A stretch of 64,000 nucleotides of DNA from Microbacterium halophytorum (GTDB taxonomy: Bacteria; Actinomycetota; Actinomycetes; Actinomycetales; Microbacteriaceae): assembly GCF_002970975.1 (NCBI RefSeq), contig NZ_KZ672982.1:124001-188000 (forward strand), in the 5' to 3' direction. Made by a program: the position numbers and the translations under genes. The notes beneath the pieces are model-generated. The model searched no databases, was not told the DNA's origin, and worked only from the letters and a program-made list of their open reading frames with translations. Positions 36,767 through 45,873 of the stretch are shown here, piece by piece (positions within the stretch are counted from its first letter, which is position 1; each line of letters begins with the position of its first letter).

Positions 36767-36801
36767 TGCGGCCGCCCGGTGAAGGATCCCGGGCGGCCGC
36801 A
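36767..36801. terminator. Bidirectional terminator between DUF3145 and fabF
   Basis: 13-bp stem TGCGGCCGCCCGG/CCGGGCGGCCGCA with a 9-nt loop between convergent genes. Confidence 0.75.
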
Positions 36802-36819
36802 AAGCGTCTGGCGAACGCG

Positions 36820-38061
36820 TCAGTCGTCGTAGCTCGCGAAGGCCGCTACCGCGTTGTGCCCGCCGAAGCCGAACGAGTTGCTGATCGCCAGCTGCGGGCC
36901 GTCGCCCAGCGGCTGCGGCTCGCCCGAGAGCTTGAACGGGACTGCGGGGTCGGGCTCCGTCATGTTGATCGTCGGGGGAGCGACGCGGTTCTTCAGGGCG
37001 AGGACGGTGTACACGGCCTCGAGCGCACCCGTGCCGCCGAGGAGGTGGCCGGTCGACGCCTTGGTCGCCGACACCGGGATCTCGTCGATCCGATCGCCGA
37101 AGACGTTCTTGAGCGCGACGTACTCGTTGGGGTCGCCGACGGGCGTCGACGTCGCGTGCGCGTTGACGTGCGTGACGTCGTCGGGGGAGGCCCCCGCCTG
37201 CTTCAGCGCGAGCTCGACGGCGCGGGCGGCGCCCGCGCCCTCGGGGTCGTTGCCCGTGATGTGGTAGGAGTCGGCCGTGACGCCCGAGCCGACGAGCGTT
37301 GCGTAGATCTTCGCGCCGCGGGCCTTCGCGTGCTCCTCGGTCTCCAGGACGAGCGCCGCGCCGCCCTCGCCCATGACGAAGCCGTCGCGGTCGATCGCGC
37401 CCGGTCGCGAAGCGGTCTCGGGGGAGTCGTTGCGGCGCGAGAGGGCCTGGGCGGAGGCGAACGACGCCATGGTGATCGGGTGGATGGCCGATTCGGCGCC
37501 GCCGGCGATCACGACATCGGCGAGCCCCGCCTGCAGGTGCTCGTAGGCGTTCCCGATCGACTCGGTGCTCGAGGCGCACGCGCTGACGACGGTGCGGGCG
37601 AAGGCCTTCGCCCCGAATTGGAGCGAGAGATTCCCCGCCCCGGCGTTCGGCATGAGCATCGGGACCGTGAGCGGCATCACCCGCCGCGGGCCCTTCTCGC
37701 GGAGCGTATCCCACGCGTCGAGCAGGGTCCACACGCCGCCGATGCCCGTCGCCCAGTCGATGCCGAGGCGCTCGGGGGCGACCTCGGGGCTGCCGGCATC
37801 GGCCCAGGCCTCGCGGGCGGCGATCAGGGCGAACTGCGTCGACGGGTCGAGGCGCTTGGCCTCGTGCCGCGGCAGGACCTCGGACGGCCGGACCGATGCC
37901 TCGGCCGCGAAGGTGACGGGGATCTGGTACTGCTCGATCCACTCGTGGGTCAGGGTGCGGGTTCCGGAGACGCCCTCGAGGAGGTTCTTCCAGTTCTCCT
38001 CCGCCGTGCCGCCGAGGGCGGACGTCGCTCCGATGCCTGTGACGACGATGCGCTTGGTCAT
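36820..38061 (-). CDS. fabF: 3-oxoacyl-ACP synthase II
   Basis: Condensing enzyme of fatty-acid elongation, 413 aa. Catalytic Cys162 in VVSACASSTES, the two histidines in HVNAHATSTPVGD and NSFGFGGHN, and the lysine region before the latter are all in place. Last gene of the fabD-fabH-acpP-fabF operon. A 10-bp stem hairpin in the 103-bp gap after acpP may lower its expression relative to acpP. ATG is preceded by AAGGAA. Confidence 0.96.
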   Translation of the reverse strand: MTKRIVVTGIGATSALGGTAEENWKNLLEGVSGTRTLTHEWIEQYQIPVTFAAEASVRPSEVLPRHEAKRLDPSTQFALIAAREAWADAGSPEVAPERLGIDWATGIGGVWTLLDAWDTLREKGPRRVMPLTVPMLMPNAGAGNLSLQFGAKAFARTVVSACASSTESIGNAYEHLQAGLADVVIAGGAESAIHPITMASFASAQALSRRNDSPETASRPGAIDRDGFVMGEGGAALVLETEEHAKARGAKIYATLVGSGVTADSYHITGNDPEGAGAARAVELALKQAGASPDDVTHVNAHATSTPVGDPNEYVALKNVFGDRIDEIPVSATKASTGHLLGGTGALEAVYTVLALKNRVAPPTINMTEPDPAVPFKLSGEPQPLGDGPQLAISNSFGFGGHNAVAAFASYDD

Positions 38062-38127
38062 GTTGGTTCCTTGATCCGGGCTTGCTTCATGCTCGGGTGA
38101 GCCCCGCCCCGTGAGAGCGGGCGATGT

Positions 38128-38159
38128 CGCGGTGCCGCGCCCGCGGGCACGGCACCGCG
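38128..38159 (-). terminator. Intercistronic hairpin between acpP and fabF
   Basis: CGCGGTGCCG pairs perfectly with CGGCACCGCG around a 12-nt GC-rich loop, a few bases after the acpP stop. It is a likely partial terminator or 3'-end stabiliser of an acpP-only mRNA. Confidence 0.5.
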
Positions 38160-38164
38160 TCCGC

Positions 38165-38410
38165 TCACTGGTTGTTCGTGATGAAGTCGACCGCGTCCTT
38201 CACGGTCTTGAGGTTCTTGACCTCGTCGTCCGGGATGGTCACGCCGAACTTCTCCTCCGCGTTGACGACGATCGTCATCATCGAGATCGAGTCGATGTCG
38301 AGGTCGTCGGTGAACGACTTCTCGAGCGCCACCTCCGAAGCGTCGATGCCGGTCTCGTCGGTGATCAGCTCGGCGAGGCCTGCGAGGACCTCATCGTTCG
38401 TGAATGCCAT
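38165..38410 (-). CDS. acpP: Acyl carrier protein
   Basis: 81-aa acidic four-helix carrier of growing acyl chains. The phosphopantetheine serine is S41 in DDLDIDSISM (usual form DSLS or DSLD; here Ile follows the Ser). The ribosome site AAGGAGAAAA before the ATG is the best in the operon, fitting the high ACP demand. Lies between fabH and fabF. Confidence 0.96.
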   Translation of the reverse strand: MAFTNDEVLAGLAELITDETGIDASEVALEKSFTDDLDIDSISMMTIVVNAEEKFGVTIPDDEVKNLKTVKDAVDFITNNQ

Positions 38411-38480
38411 GGGTTTTCTCCTTATCGGGGGATTGTTCGGGTCTCAGAACCGCGTCAAGTCTATGAGCAAACGAGCGCGA

Positions 38481-39482
38481 TCACGGCAGCACGACGACCT
38501 GGGCCGCGAAAACGAGGCCGGCGCCGAAGCCGATCTGCAGGGCGAGGCCGCCGCTGATCTCGGGGTGCTCCTCGAGCAGGCGATGCGCCGCGAGCGGCAC
38601 GGATGCCGCGGACGTGTTGCCCGTCGTCGTGATGTCGTCGGCGATCGCAACGGTGTCGGGCAGACCGAGCTGCTTGGCGAACTCGCTCACGATGCGCATG
38701 TTCGCCTGGTGCGGGATGAACGCCGCGAGGTCCTCGGGCCGAACGCCCGCCTCGTCGAGCGTCTTCTGCGCGACCTTGACCATGTCCCACACGGCCCAGC
38801 GGAACACGCTCGGGCCCTCCTGGCGCAGCGTCGGCCACTCGGCCTCGCCGTCGCGGAACTGCGTGAGCGTCGCGTTCATGCCGACGAGGTCGGCCTTCGA
38901 ACCGTCAGAGCCCCACTGCGTCTTGGAGACGCCGGGAGTGTCACTCGGGCCGAGCACGGCGGCGCCGGCGCCGTCGCCGAGGAGGAACGAGATGCTGCGA
39001 TCCGTGGGATCGATGATGTCGCTGAGCTTCTCGGCACCGATCACGACGACGTACTTCGCGGCGCCGGTCCGGATGAGCGCATCGGCCTGGGCGATCCCGT
39101 AGCAGTACCCCGCGCAGGCGGCGTTCATGTCGTACGCAGCCGCGGGGTTCGCGCCGATGCGGTCGGCCACGATCGCCGACACCGACGGCGTCTGCTTGGG
39201 GTTGCTGATCGTGGCGACGATGACGGCGTCGACATCGGACGGGGCGACGCCGGAGCGCTCGAGCGCCTGCGCGGCCGCAACGGCTGCGAGGTCGATCGCC
39301 GAGGTGTCTTTGTCTGCACGGACGCGAGTGATCACACCCGTGCGCTTCTGGATCCACTCGTCCGACGAGTTGATCGGCTCGATGATGTCGGCGTTCGGCA
39401 CGGCGTTCTGGCCACGGGCCGCGCCCAGGGCGTAGATGCGCGAATGGGCGGCGCCGGCCGCTTCTGTGAGGGTGACGGTCAT
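38481..39482 (-). CDS. fabH: 3-oxoacyl-ACP synthase III
   Basis: Starts fatty-acid synthesis by condensing a short acyl-CoA with malonyl-ACP, and in these bacteria usually accepts branched primers. The 333 aa have the triad Cys123 in AACAGYCYG, His in FIPHQANMRI (about 258) and Asn in GNTSAASVP (about 288). Positioned 14 bp after fabD in the fab operon. Confidence 0.95.
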   Translation of the reverse strand: MTVTLTEAAGAAHSRIYALGAARGQNAVPNADIIEPINSSDEWIQKRTGVITRVRADKDTSAIDLAAVAAAQALERSGVAPSDVDAVIVATISNPKQTPSVSAIVADRIGANPAAAYDMNAACAGYCYGIAQADALIRTGAAKYVVVIGAEKLSDIIDPTDRSISFLLGDGAGAAVLGPSDTPGVSKTQWGSDGSKADLVGMNATLTQFRDGEAEWPTLRQEGPSVFRWAVWDMVKVAQKTLDEAGVRPEDLAAFIPHQANMRIVSEFAKQLGLPDTVAIADDITTTGNTSAASVPLAAHRLLEEHPEISGGLALQIGFGAGLVFAAQVVVLP

Positions 39483-39496
39483 GGAAGTCTTTCTGC

Positions 39497-40408
39497 TCAG
39501 GCGGCGAGGAGCTCGCGCGCTGCCGCGAGGTCGTCCGGTGTCTTGACGGCGACGCTCGGCACGCCCCGCAGGCCGCGCTTGGCGAGGCCGACGAGTGCGC
39601 CCGCCGGCGCCATCTCGATGAGGCCGGTGACGCCGCGCTCGGCGAAATCGGCCATCGTGAGGTCCCAGCGGACCGGGTTCGAGATCTGGTGGACGATCAG
39701 TTCAAGCGCTCGAGCGCCGGTGCCGACGGGCTTGCCGTCGCTGTTGGTCCACAGCCGGATGGCGGGGTCCGAGACATCGGCGACGTCGTCGACGGCGGCC
39801 TGGAGTGCGTCCTTCGCCTGCGCCATGTAGCGCGTGTGGAACGCGCCGGCGACCTGCAGCGGGATCACCCGCGTGCCGCGCGGGGCCGCTTCCGCGAGGG
39901 CCGCGAGCGCATCCTTCGCCCCGGCCGCGACGACCTGTCCGCCGCCGTTGAAGTTCGCCGGCTCCAGGTCGTGCTCGGCGATCGCTTGCAGCACCTGCTC
40001 CTCGACGCCGCCGACGACGGCGCTCATCCCGGTGTCCGCCTGCGCGGCGGCCTCGGCCATCGCGCGGCCGCGCACGCCCACGACGCGCACGGCGTCGGAC
40101 TGGCTGATGACCCCGGCGGCTCCGAGCGCCGCGAGCTCGCCGACCGAGTGGCCCGCGACGCCGTCAGGGGCGTGCCCACCGGCCGTCAGCGCGTTCCACG
40201 ACAGAAGGCTCGCCGCGACGATGAGCGGCTGGGCGACCTTCGTATCGCGGATGCGGTCGGCATCCCACTCGGTGCCGGCCGCGACGAGGTCGACGCCCGC
40301 GGCGTCACTGAACGCCGCGATCGTCTCGCGCGCGCCGTCCAGTTCGAGCCACGGGGAGAGGAAGCCGGGGGTCTGGGAGCCCTGTCCAGGGCATGCGACA
40401 ACAATCAC
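39497..40408 (-). CDS. fabD: Malonyl-CoA:ACP transacylase
   Basis: Loads malonyl groups onto ACP. The 303 aa start MIVVACPGQGSQTPGF, carry the active-site GHSVGE (Ser88), a conserved Arg/His region, and GAFHTRYM (catalytic His about 199). It is the first gene of the fab operon. GTG at 40408 is 6 nt from a CAGACT box, so the operon mRNA is probably leaderless. The region further upstream carries a long inverted repeat suited to activator binding. Confidence 0.95.
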   Translation of the reverse strand: MIVVACPGQGSQTPGFLSPWLELDGARETIAAFSDAAGVDLVAAGTEWDADRIRDTKVAQPLIVAASLLSWNALTAGGHAPDGVAGHSVGELAALGAAGVISQSDAVRVVGVRGRAMAEAAAQADTGMSAVVGGVEEQVLQAIAEHDLEPANFNGGGQVVAAGAKDALAALAEAAPRGTRVIPLQVAGAFHTRYMAQAKDALQAAVDDVADVSDPAIRLWTNSDGKPVGTGARALELIVHQISNPVRWDLTMADFAERGVTGLIEMAPAGALVGLAKRGLRGVPSVAVKTPDDLAAARELLAA

Positions 40409-40414
40409 CCGTCA

Positions 40415-40420
40415 AGTCTG
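40415..40420 (-). promoter_or_regulatory. Leaderless -10 box of the fab operon
   Basis: Minus-strand CAGACT, then 6 nt, then the fabD GTG. No -35 hexamer is recognisable 17 bp further up, consistent with activator dependence. Confidence 0.45.
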
Positions 40421-40450
40421 CCAAGCGAATCGCCGAGCCGTGTGGAGGCT

Positions 40451-40483
40451 CTCGCACAATGATCCGGATTCGCGTTGTGCGAG
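40451..40483. promoter_or_regulatory. Inverted repeat upstream of fabD, candidate FasR site
   Basis: CTCGCACAA-N15-TTGTGCGAG, perfect 9-bp arms, centred about 59 bp upstream of the fabD start. It lies 37 bp past the end of fasR, so it could instead be a fasR terminator, but the 15-nt loop and lack of a T-run favour an operator. Confidence 0.5.
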
Positions 40484-40519
40484 CCCCACGAATCGCGGTT
40501 CCGCGTGCGGCATATGCCG

Positions 40520-41725
40520 TCAGCGCGCGCGGCCATGCCCCTGCCGGTTGGGGCGGCGGCGCGAAAACGCGTCGGTCGTGCTCATGGAGCCCAGGATGAG
40601 GGACGTCTGCAGGATGAGCGCCTCGCGGGCCCCCTGCGCGTCCCATCCGATGACGTCGCCGACCTTCTTCAGCCGGTAGCGCACGGTGTTCGGGTGCACG
40701 AACAGCTCGCGCGCCGTCGCCTCGAGCGAGCGCCCGTTGTCGAGGTAGGCCCACAGCGTCGTGACCAGGTCGGTCGAGTGGTCGGCCAGCGGCTGATAGA
40801 CGCGCTCGACGAGGGTGCGCTTGGCGAGGGGGTCGCCCGCGAGCGCGCGCTCGGGGAGGAGGTCGTCCGCCTCGACGGGCCGCGGTGCGCCCCGCCACGC
40901 ACGGGCGACGGCGAAGCCCGCCAGCGCGGCCCTCGCGCTCAGGCTCGCGTCGACGAGCGCATCGACGGTCGGGCCGAGGACGAGGTGGCCCTCGCCGAAG
41001 TACGGCTCGAGCCCCAGCGCGATCTGGGCGAACGAGATCTCGCCGGTGTCCTCGTTCTTCGGCCCCGGATGCGCGCGGCCCAGCACGAGCACGAGGCGGG
41101 AGCCCTGCACGCCGATGAGCACGTCCACGCCGAGCTTGCGCGCCGTGCGGCGCACGTAGTCGACGTCGAACGCGCGCGGCGTCGTCCCGACGAGCACGCA
41201 TGACTCGCCGTGGCCGTGCCAGCCGAGGGCCGCGATCCGGCTCGGAAGCTCCTCGTCCGTCTCGCCCGTGAGGATCGAGTCGACGACGAGCGCCTCGAGC
41301 CGTGCATCCCACAGCCCGCGCGATTCGGCGGCGCGGGCATAGACGTCCGCCGCCGTGAACGCGACCTCGCGCGAGTAGAGCAGGATCGCGTCGCGGAGCT
41401 GCTCGCTCTTCGACGCCACCCGCTCCTCGACGACCTCGACCGTCAGCCGCACGAGCTGCAGCGTCTGCTGCAGGCTGACGCTGCGCAGCAGCTCGCGAGG
41501 GGCCGCCGCGAAGATGTCCGCCGCGACGGACGGCGTCGATGTCGGGTCGTCGAACCACTGGATGAAGGACGAGATGCCCGCCTGCGCCACGAGCCCCACG
41601 GCCGAGCGGCGCGAAGCCGGCATCTCGTTGAACCACGGCAGCTCCTCTTCGAGGCGCTTCGTGGTCGCGGTGGCGAGGTCGCCGGAGATGCGCCGGAGCC
41701 ACGCGAGCGTGGCCTCCTTGTCCAT
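40520..41725 (-). CDS. fasR: PucR/FasR-type transcriptional regulator of fatty-acid synthesis
   Basis: 401-aa regulator with a C-terminal PucR helix-turn-helix (LEATARELFVHPNTVRYRL, about residues 345-363) and a long N-terminal sensing region. It sits directly upstream of fabDHPF on the same strand. Known: in Streptomyces coelicolor a PucR-like FasR at the same locus activates this operon. Inferred: same role here. I use ATG at 41725 (MDKEATLAW); an in-frame ATG at 41764 would overlap the end of aceE by 8 bp and add 13 residues. Confidence 0.82.
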   Translation of the reverse strand: MDKEATLAWLRRISGDLATATTKRLEEELPWFNEMPASRRSAVGLVAQAGISSFIQWFDDPTSTPSVAADIFAAAPRELLRSVSLQQTLQLVRLTVEVVEERVASKSEQLRDAILLYSREVAFTAADVYARAAESRGLWDARLEALVVDSILTGETDEELPSRIAALGWHGHGESCVLVGTTPRAFDVDYVRRTARKLGVDVLIGVQGSRLVLVLGRAHPGPKNEDTGEISFAQIALGLEPYFGEGHLVLGPTVDALVDASLSARAALAGFAVARAWRGAPRPVEADDLLPERALAGDPLAKRTLVERVYQPLADHSTDLVTTLWAYLDNGRSLEATARELFVHPNTVRYRLKKVGDVIGWDAQGAREALILQTSLILGSMSTTDAFSRRRPNRQGHGRAR

Positions 41726-41756
41726 TCCGACGACCCCGCCGCTGCGGGCGGGCCTG

Positions 41757-44486
41757 TCAGGCATCCCCGCCGGCGTTGCCGGACGTGCCGGCGTTGACGT
41801 CGTGCAGGCGGTACTTCTCGATCGCCTGGGCGACCACCGCGCGGTCGACCTTGCCCTGCTCGGCGAGCATCTGCAGCGCCTTCACGACCATAGACGGGCC
41901 GTCGATCGTGAAGAAGCGGCGAGCGGCCTGGCGGGTGTCGCTGAAGCCGAAGCCGTCGGCGCCGAGCGTGCCGTAGGGCCCGGGGACCCACTGCCGGATC
42001 TGGTCCTGCACGGCGTGCATGTAGTCGCTCGTGGCGACGAACGGCTGGCCCTCCGCGTGCTTCAGCTTGCTCGTGACGTAGGCCTCGCGCGGGTCCTCGT
42101 CCGGGTGCAGGAGGTTGTGCTCCTCGGCGTCGAGGCCGTCGCGGCGGAGCTCGTTCCAGCTCGTGACCGACCAGACGTCAGCGGACACGCCCCAATCGTC
42201 GGCGAGCAGCTGCTGCGCCTCGAGCGCCCAGGGCACGCCGACGCCGGAGGCGAGGAGCTGCACGCTCTCGCCCTGGCCGGAGCCGGTGGCGACGCGGTGG
42301 ATGCCCTTGACGATGCCCTCGACGTCGACGCCCTCCGGCTCGGCGGGCTGGCGCATCGGCTCGTTGTACACCGTCATGTAGTACATGACGTCGGGGTCGG
42401 GGTGGCTGCCGCCGTACATCCGCTCGATGCCCGACTGCACGATGTGCGCGACCTCGTAGCCGTACGCGGGGTCGTAGGAGAGCACGGCGGGGTTCGTCGA
42501 CGCGAGCAGCGGCGAGTGGCCGTCCATGTGCTGGGTGCCCTCGCCCGTGAGCGTCGTGCGACCGGCGGTCGCGCCGATGACGAAGCCCTTCGCCATCTGG
42601 TCGCCCGCGGCCCAGAAGGCGTCGCCCGTGCGCTGGAAGCCGAACATCGAGTAGAAGATGTAGACCGGGATGAGCGTCTCGCCGTGTGTCGAGTACGACG
42701 TACCGGCGGCGGTGAACGCGGCCGTCGCGCCGGCCTCGTTGATGCCGACGTGGATCATCTGGCCCTGGGGGCTCTCCTTGTAGGCCAGGAGCAGCTCGCG
42801 GTCGACCGAGGTGTAGTTCTGCCCGTTCGGGTTGTAGATCTTCGCGGACGGGAAGTAGGAGTCCATGCCGAAGGTGCGCGCCTCGTCCGGGATCACCGGG
42901 ACGATCCGCTCGCCGAAGCCCTTCGTGCGCATGATGTCCTTGAGCATCCGGACGAACGCCATCGTCGTGGCGACCTCCTGGTTGCCCGAGCCCTTCTTGG
43001 GCATGGCGTACGCCTTCTCCTCCGGGAGGTTCAGCGGCACGTTCGTGACGCGGCGCTCGGGGAGGAAGCCGCCCAGCTGCTGACGGCGGTCGACCATGTA
43101 CTTGATCGTCTCGTCGCCCTCGCCGGGGTGGTAGTACGGCGGGGCGTACGGGTCGGCCTCGAGCTGCGCGTCCGTGACGGGGATGTCCATCGTGTCGCGG
43201 AAGAGCTTGAGGTCGTCCAGCGTCATCTTCTTCATCTGGTGGGTCGCGTTGCGGCCCTCGAAGTGCGGGCCGAGGCCGTAGCCCTTGACCGTCTTCGCCA
43301 GGATGACGGTCGGCTGGCCCTTGTGCTCGACGGCCGCTTTGTACGCCGCGTACACCTTGCGGTAGTCGTGGCCGCCGCGCTGCAGCGCCCAGATGTCGTC
43401 GTCGGAGTAGTCCTTGACGAGTTCGAGCGCGCGCGGGTCGCGGCCGAAGAAGTTCTCGCGCACGTAGCGGCCGTCCTCGGCCTTGTACGTCTGGAAGTCG
43501 CCGTCGGGCGTCGTGTTCATCAGGTTCAGCAGGGCGCCCGTGGTGTCGCGGGCGAACAGGTCGTCCCAGCCGCGGCCCCAGATGAGCTTGATGACGTTCC
43601 AGCCGGCGCCGCGGAAGAAGCTCTCCAGCTCCTGCACGATCTTGCCGTTTCCGCGCACGGGGCCGTCGAGGCGCTGCAGGTTGCAGTTGATCACGAACGT
43701 CAGGTTGTCGAGGTGCTCGTTCGCCGCGACCTGCAGCTGGCCGCGCGACTCGACCTCGTCCATCTCGCCGTCGCCGAGGAACGCCCAGACGTGCGAGTCG
43801 GAGACGTCCTTGATGCCCCGGTTGGCGAGGTACTTGTTCGTCATCGCCTGGTAGATCGCGTTGATGGGGCCGAGACCCATCGACACGGTCGGGAACTGCC
43901 AGAACTCCGGCAGCATGCGCGGGTGCGGGTACGACGGGATGCCGTGGGGCGCGGCCGACTTCTCCTGGCGGAAGCCGTCGAGCTGCTGCTCCGTGAGGCG
44001 GCCCTCGAGGAACGCGCGGCTGTACATGCCGGGGGAGGCGTGGCCCTGGTAGAAGATCTGGTCGCCGCCGTTGGCGTTGTCCTGGCCGCGGAAGAAGTGG
44101 TTGTGGCCGACCTCGTACAGCGACGCCGCCGACGCGTAGGTCGACAGGTGGCCGCCGACGCCGATGCCCGGCCGCTGGGCGCGGTGCACCATGACGGCGG
44201 CGTTCCAGCGCAGCCACTTGCGGTAGCGGCGCTCGAGGTCCTCGTCACCGGGGAAATCGGGCTCGTCGGAGGCCGAGATCGTGTTGACGTAGTCCGTCGT
44301 CGGAACCATCGGAACGCCCAGCCGCTGCTCCTTCGAGCGGCTCAGGAGGCTGAGCATGATCTCGCGGGCCCGCTGCGGGCCCTTGGCGGCGATCAGCTCG
44401 TCGAGGGACTGCTGCCACTCGCTGGTCTCTTCGGGGTCGCTGTCCTGCGGCCCCTGCGAGTACGGATCCTGGTCGTGAACAGCCAC
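41757..44486 (-). CDS. aceE: Pyruvate dehydrogenase E1 component (homodimeric)
   Basis: ThDP-dependent E1 of the pyruvate dehydrogenase complex, which makes acetyl-CoA. The 909-aa length is normal for the single-chain type. Seen: ARRPAG-like N-terminal region, thiamine motif [20 protein letters not shown] with [19 protein letters not shown], and the transketolase-like middle and C-terminal domains ([28 protein letters not shown]). GTG start with GAAAGG upstream. aceF and lpd are not here. It lies 31 bp before fasR, linking acetyl-CoA supply with fatty-acid synthesis. Confidence 0.96.
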   Translation of the reverse strand: MAVHDQDPYSQGPQDSDPEETSEWQQSLDELIAAKGPQRAREIMLSLLSRSKEQRLGVPMVPTTDYVNTISASDEPDFPGDEDLERRYRKWLRWNAAVMVHRAQRPGIGVGGHLSTYASAASLYEVGHNHFFRGQDNANGGDQIFYQGHASPGMYSRAFLEGRLTEQQLDGFRQEKSAAPHGIPSYPHPRMLPEFWQFPTVSMGLGPINAIYQAMTNKYLANRGIKDVSDSHVWAFLGDGEMDEVESRGQLQVAANEHLDNLTFVINCNLQRLDGPVRGNGKIVQELESFFRGAGWNVIKLIWGRGWDDLFARDTTGALLNLMNTTPDGDFQTYKAEDGRYVRENFFGRDPRALELVKDYSDDDIWALQRGGHDYRKVYAAYKAAVEHKGQPTVILAKTVKGYGLGPHFEGRNATHQMKKMTLDDLKLFRDTMDIPVTDAQLEADPYAPPYYHPGEGDETIKYMVDRRQQLGGFLPERRVTNVPLNLPEEKAYAMPKKGSGNQEVATTMAFVRMLKDIMRTKGFGERIVPVIPDEARTFGMDSYFPSAKIYNPNGQNYTSVDRELLLAYKESPQGQMIHVGINEAGATAAFTAAGTSYSTHGETLIPVYIFYSMFGFQRTGDAFWAAGDQMAKGFVIGATAGRTTLTGEGTQHMDGHSPLLASTNPAVLSYDPAYGYEVAHIVQSGIERMYGGSHPDPDVMYYMTVYNEPMRQPAEPEGVDVEGIVKGIHRVATGSGQGESVQLLASGVGVPWALEAQQLLADDWGVSADVWSVTSWNELRRDGLDAEEHNLLHPDEDPREAYVTSKLKHAEGQPFVATSDYMHAVQDQIRQWVPGPYGTLGADGFGFSDTRQAARRFFTIDGPSMVVKALQMLAEQGKVDRAVVAQAIEKYRLHDVNAGTSGNAGGDA

Positions 44487-44642
44487 CGGATGACCTTTCG
44501 TCGTTGCGGCAGTTCATGCCGCGGTGTATTGCCGGGGCGCGCGGGCTCGCCCGATCCGGACCTGCCCGCACGCTGTCGGCCCCCAGCCTATCCCCATCCG
44601 CGACGCCCCGATCAATCCGCGCGCGGGCGCGCGACGGTGATC

Positions 44643-44648
44643 TAGGGT
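44643..44648 (+). promoter_or_regulatory. Leaderless -10 box of the gene at 44656
   Basis: TAGGGT, 7 nt, then ATG at 44656. It supports this ATG over the GTG at 44647, which overlaps the -10 box. Confidence 0.5.
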
Positions 44649-44655
44649 GACGGAT

Positions 44656-45144
44656 ATGAGCGACGACTGGGCCCGGCTGTGCGAGCTGCTCGACGACGAT
44701 CCGGAGGTGCGGCGGACCGTCGTGCAGGCGGCCGACGAGCCGGAGGCGTTCCTCGCCGAGCACGAGCAGGTGCTCGGCGAGCTCGGGGTCGCCGACGCAT
44801 CGCAGATCGATCCGTGGCTGGCGCTCATCGACGCGATCGACGACGCCGGTGCGCTCGCCTACCTCGAGCCGGACGACACGGGCGAGGAGCTCGCCGACGC
44901 GCTGTCGGGGCTGCCGCGCGCGATCGCGGCGGGCGTCGACGTCGACGCGGTATCGGACGTCGACGGTTCGCAGCGCGAGGCCATCGCGGTCGCCGACGGG
45001 CTGCTCGCGCCGCACGGCCTCCGCGTCGTCTACCTCGATGAGGGCACGGAGGACGTGCCGCTCGTCGTCGTGCCGATCGCGAACGCCCGCGAGATCGTCC
45101 AGCTCGCGGAGCGGCTCGGGCACACGGCCTCCGTCTTCGCCTGA
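44656..45144 (+). CDS. Hypothetical acidic protein, possibly DUF6630-like
   Basis: 162-aa soluble acidic protein starting MSDDWARLCELLDDDPEV. The block WLALIDAIDDAGALAYLEPDD and the later EELADALSGL resemble what I recall of DUF6630 proteins; this identification is weak. No catalytic motif is evident. It is divergent from aceE and convergent with the response-regulator gene, with 9 bp between stops. The function is unknown. Confidence 0.7.
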   Translation: MSDDWARLCELLDDDPEVRRTVVQAADEPEAFLAEHEQVLGELGVADASQIDPWLALIDAIDDAGALAYLEPDDTGEELADALSGLPRAIAAGVDVDAVSDVDGSQREAIAVADGLLAPHGLRVVYLDEGTEDVPLVVVPIANAREIVQLAERLGHTASVFA

Positions 45145-45153
45145 GCCGGCCGC

Positions 45154-45873
45154 TCAGGCGCCGGCGAGGCGGTACACGACCTCGGGCCGCCCGCGCCCGC
45201 CGTAGCGGTGGGCCGCGGCCGCGATGCCGTCGTCGGCGAGGTGCTCGAGGTAGCGCCGCGCGCTCGCCCGCGAGATGCCCGCCCGCTCCGCGACCTCGGC
45301 CGCGGACGCCGCCGTGAGCGGATCGAGCGCGCCGACCACGCGCTCCAGGGTGACGGCCGCGATTCCCTTGGGCAGATCTGTCCGCCCGACGCGCCGCGCC
45401 CCGCCCGTCGTGCGGATGCCTCCCGTCGCCAGCAGGCGATCGATGTCGCCCTGCGCGAGCTCCCTGTCCCGCAGGTGCGCCTCCGGCAGCGGCGCGTGCT
45501 CGCTGCGATACGCCGCGAGCCGGGCGGAGAAGGCCTCCTGCGTGAACGGCTTGACGAGGTAGCCGGCGACGCGGCCGGCGAGCGCCTGCCGCACCGTGAC
45601 CTGGTCCCTCGAGGAGCTGACCGCGATGACGTCCGGCGAAGCGGCTCCCATCGTCCGGATGCGATGCAGCACCTCGATTCCGCTGATGTCGGGCAGGCGC
45701 AGATCGAGCAGCACGAGATCGACGCCGCCGCTCGACGCGAGCCCCAGCGCGGCCGTTCCCGTCGCCGCCGTGCCCGCGACGACGAAGCCGTCGACGTCCG
45801 CCACGAAGCGCGCGTGCAGCGAGCGGGCCGCCGCGTCGTCGTCCACGACGAGCACCCGGATGCCGCCGCTCAC
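45154..45873 (-). CDS. CitB/DcuR-type response regulator
   Basis: 239-aa response regulator. Receiver domain: acidic pocket DDD (11-13), phospho-acceptor D57 in LVLLDLRLPD, Lys in GYLVKPF (about 105). C-terminal DNA-binding domain with a helix-turn-helix at AEVAERAGISRASARRYLEHL (about 195-215). The GTG overlaps the kinase stop (GTGA). The pair faces the tctCBA operon, so it most likely activates uptake of a tricarboxylate or related acid when the kinase senses it outside. Confidence 0.9.
   Translation of the reverse strand: MSGGIRVLVVDDDAAARSLHARFVADVDGFVVAGTAATGTAALGLASSGGVDLVLLDLRLPDISGIEVLHRIRTMGAASPDVIAVSSSRDQVTVRQALAGRVAGYLVKPFTQEAFSARLAAYRSEHAPLPEAHLRDRELAQGDIDRLLATGGIRTTGGARRVGRTDLPKGIAAVTLERVVGALDPLTAASAAEVAERAGISRASARRYLEHLADDGIAAAAHRYGGRGRPEVVYRLAGA

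Noticed and set aside
38128-38159. A small RNA gene in the acpP-fabF gap
   Set aside because: Only one hairpin and no promoter-like box are visible; a processing or attenuation hairpin explains it better.
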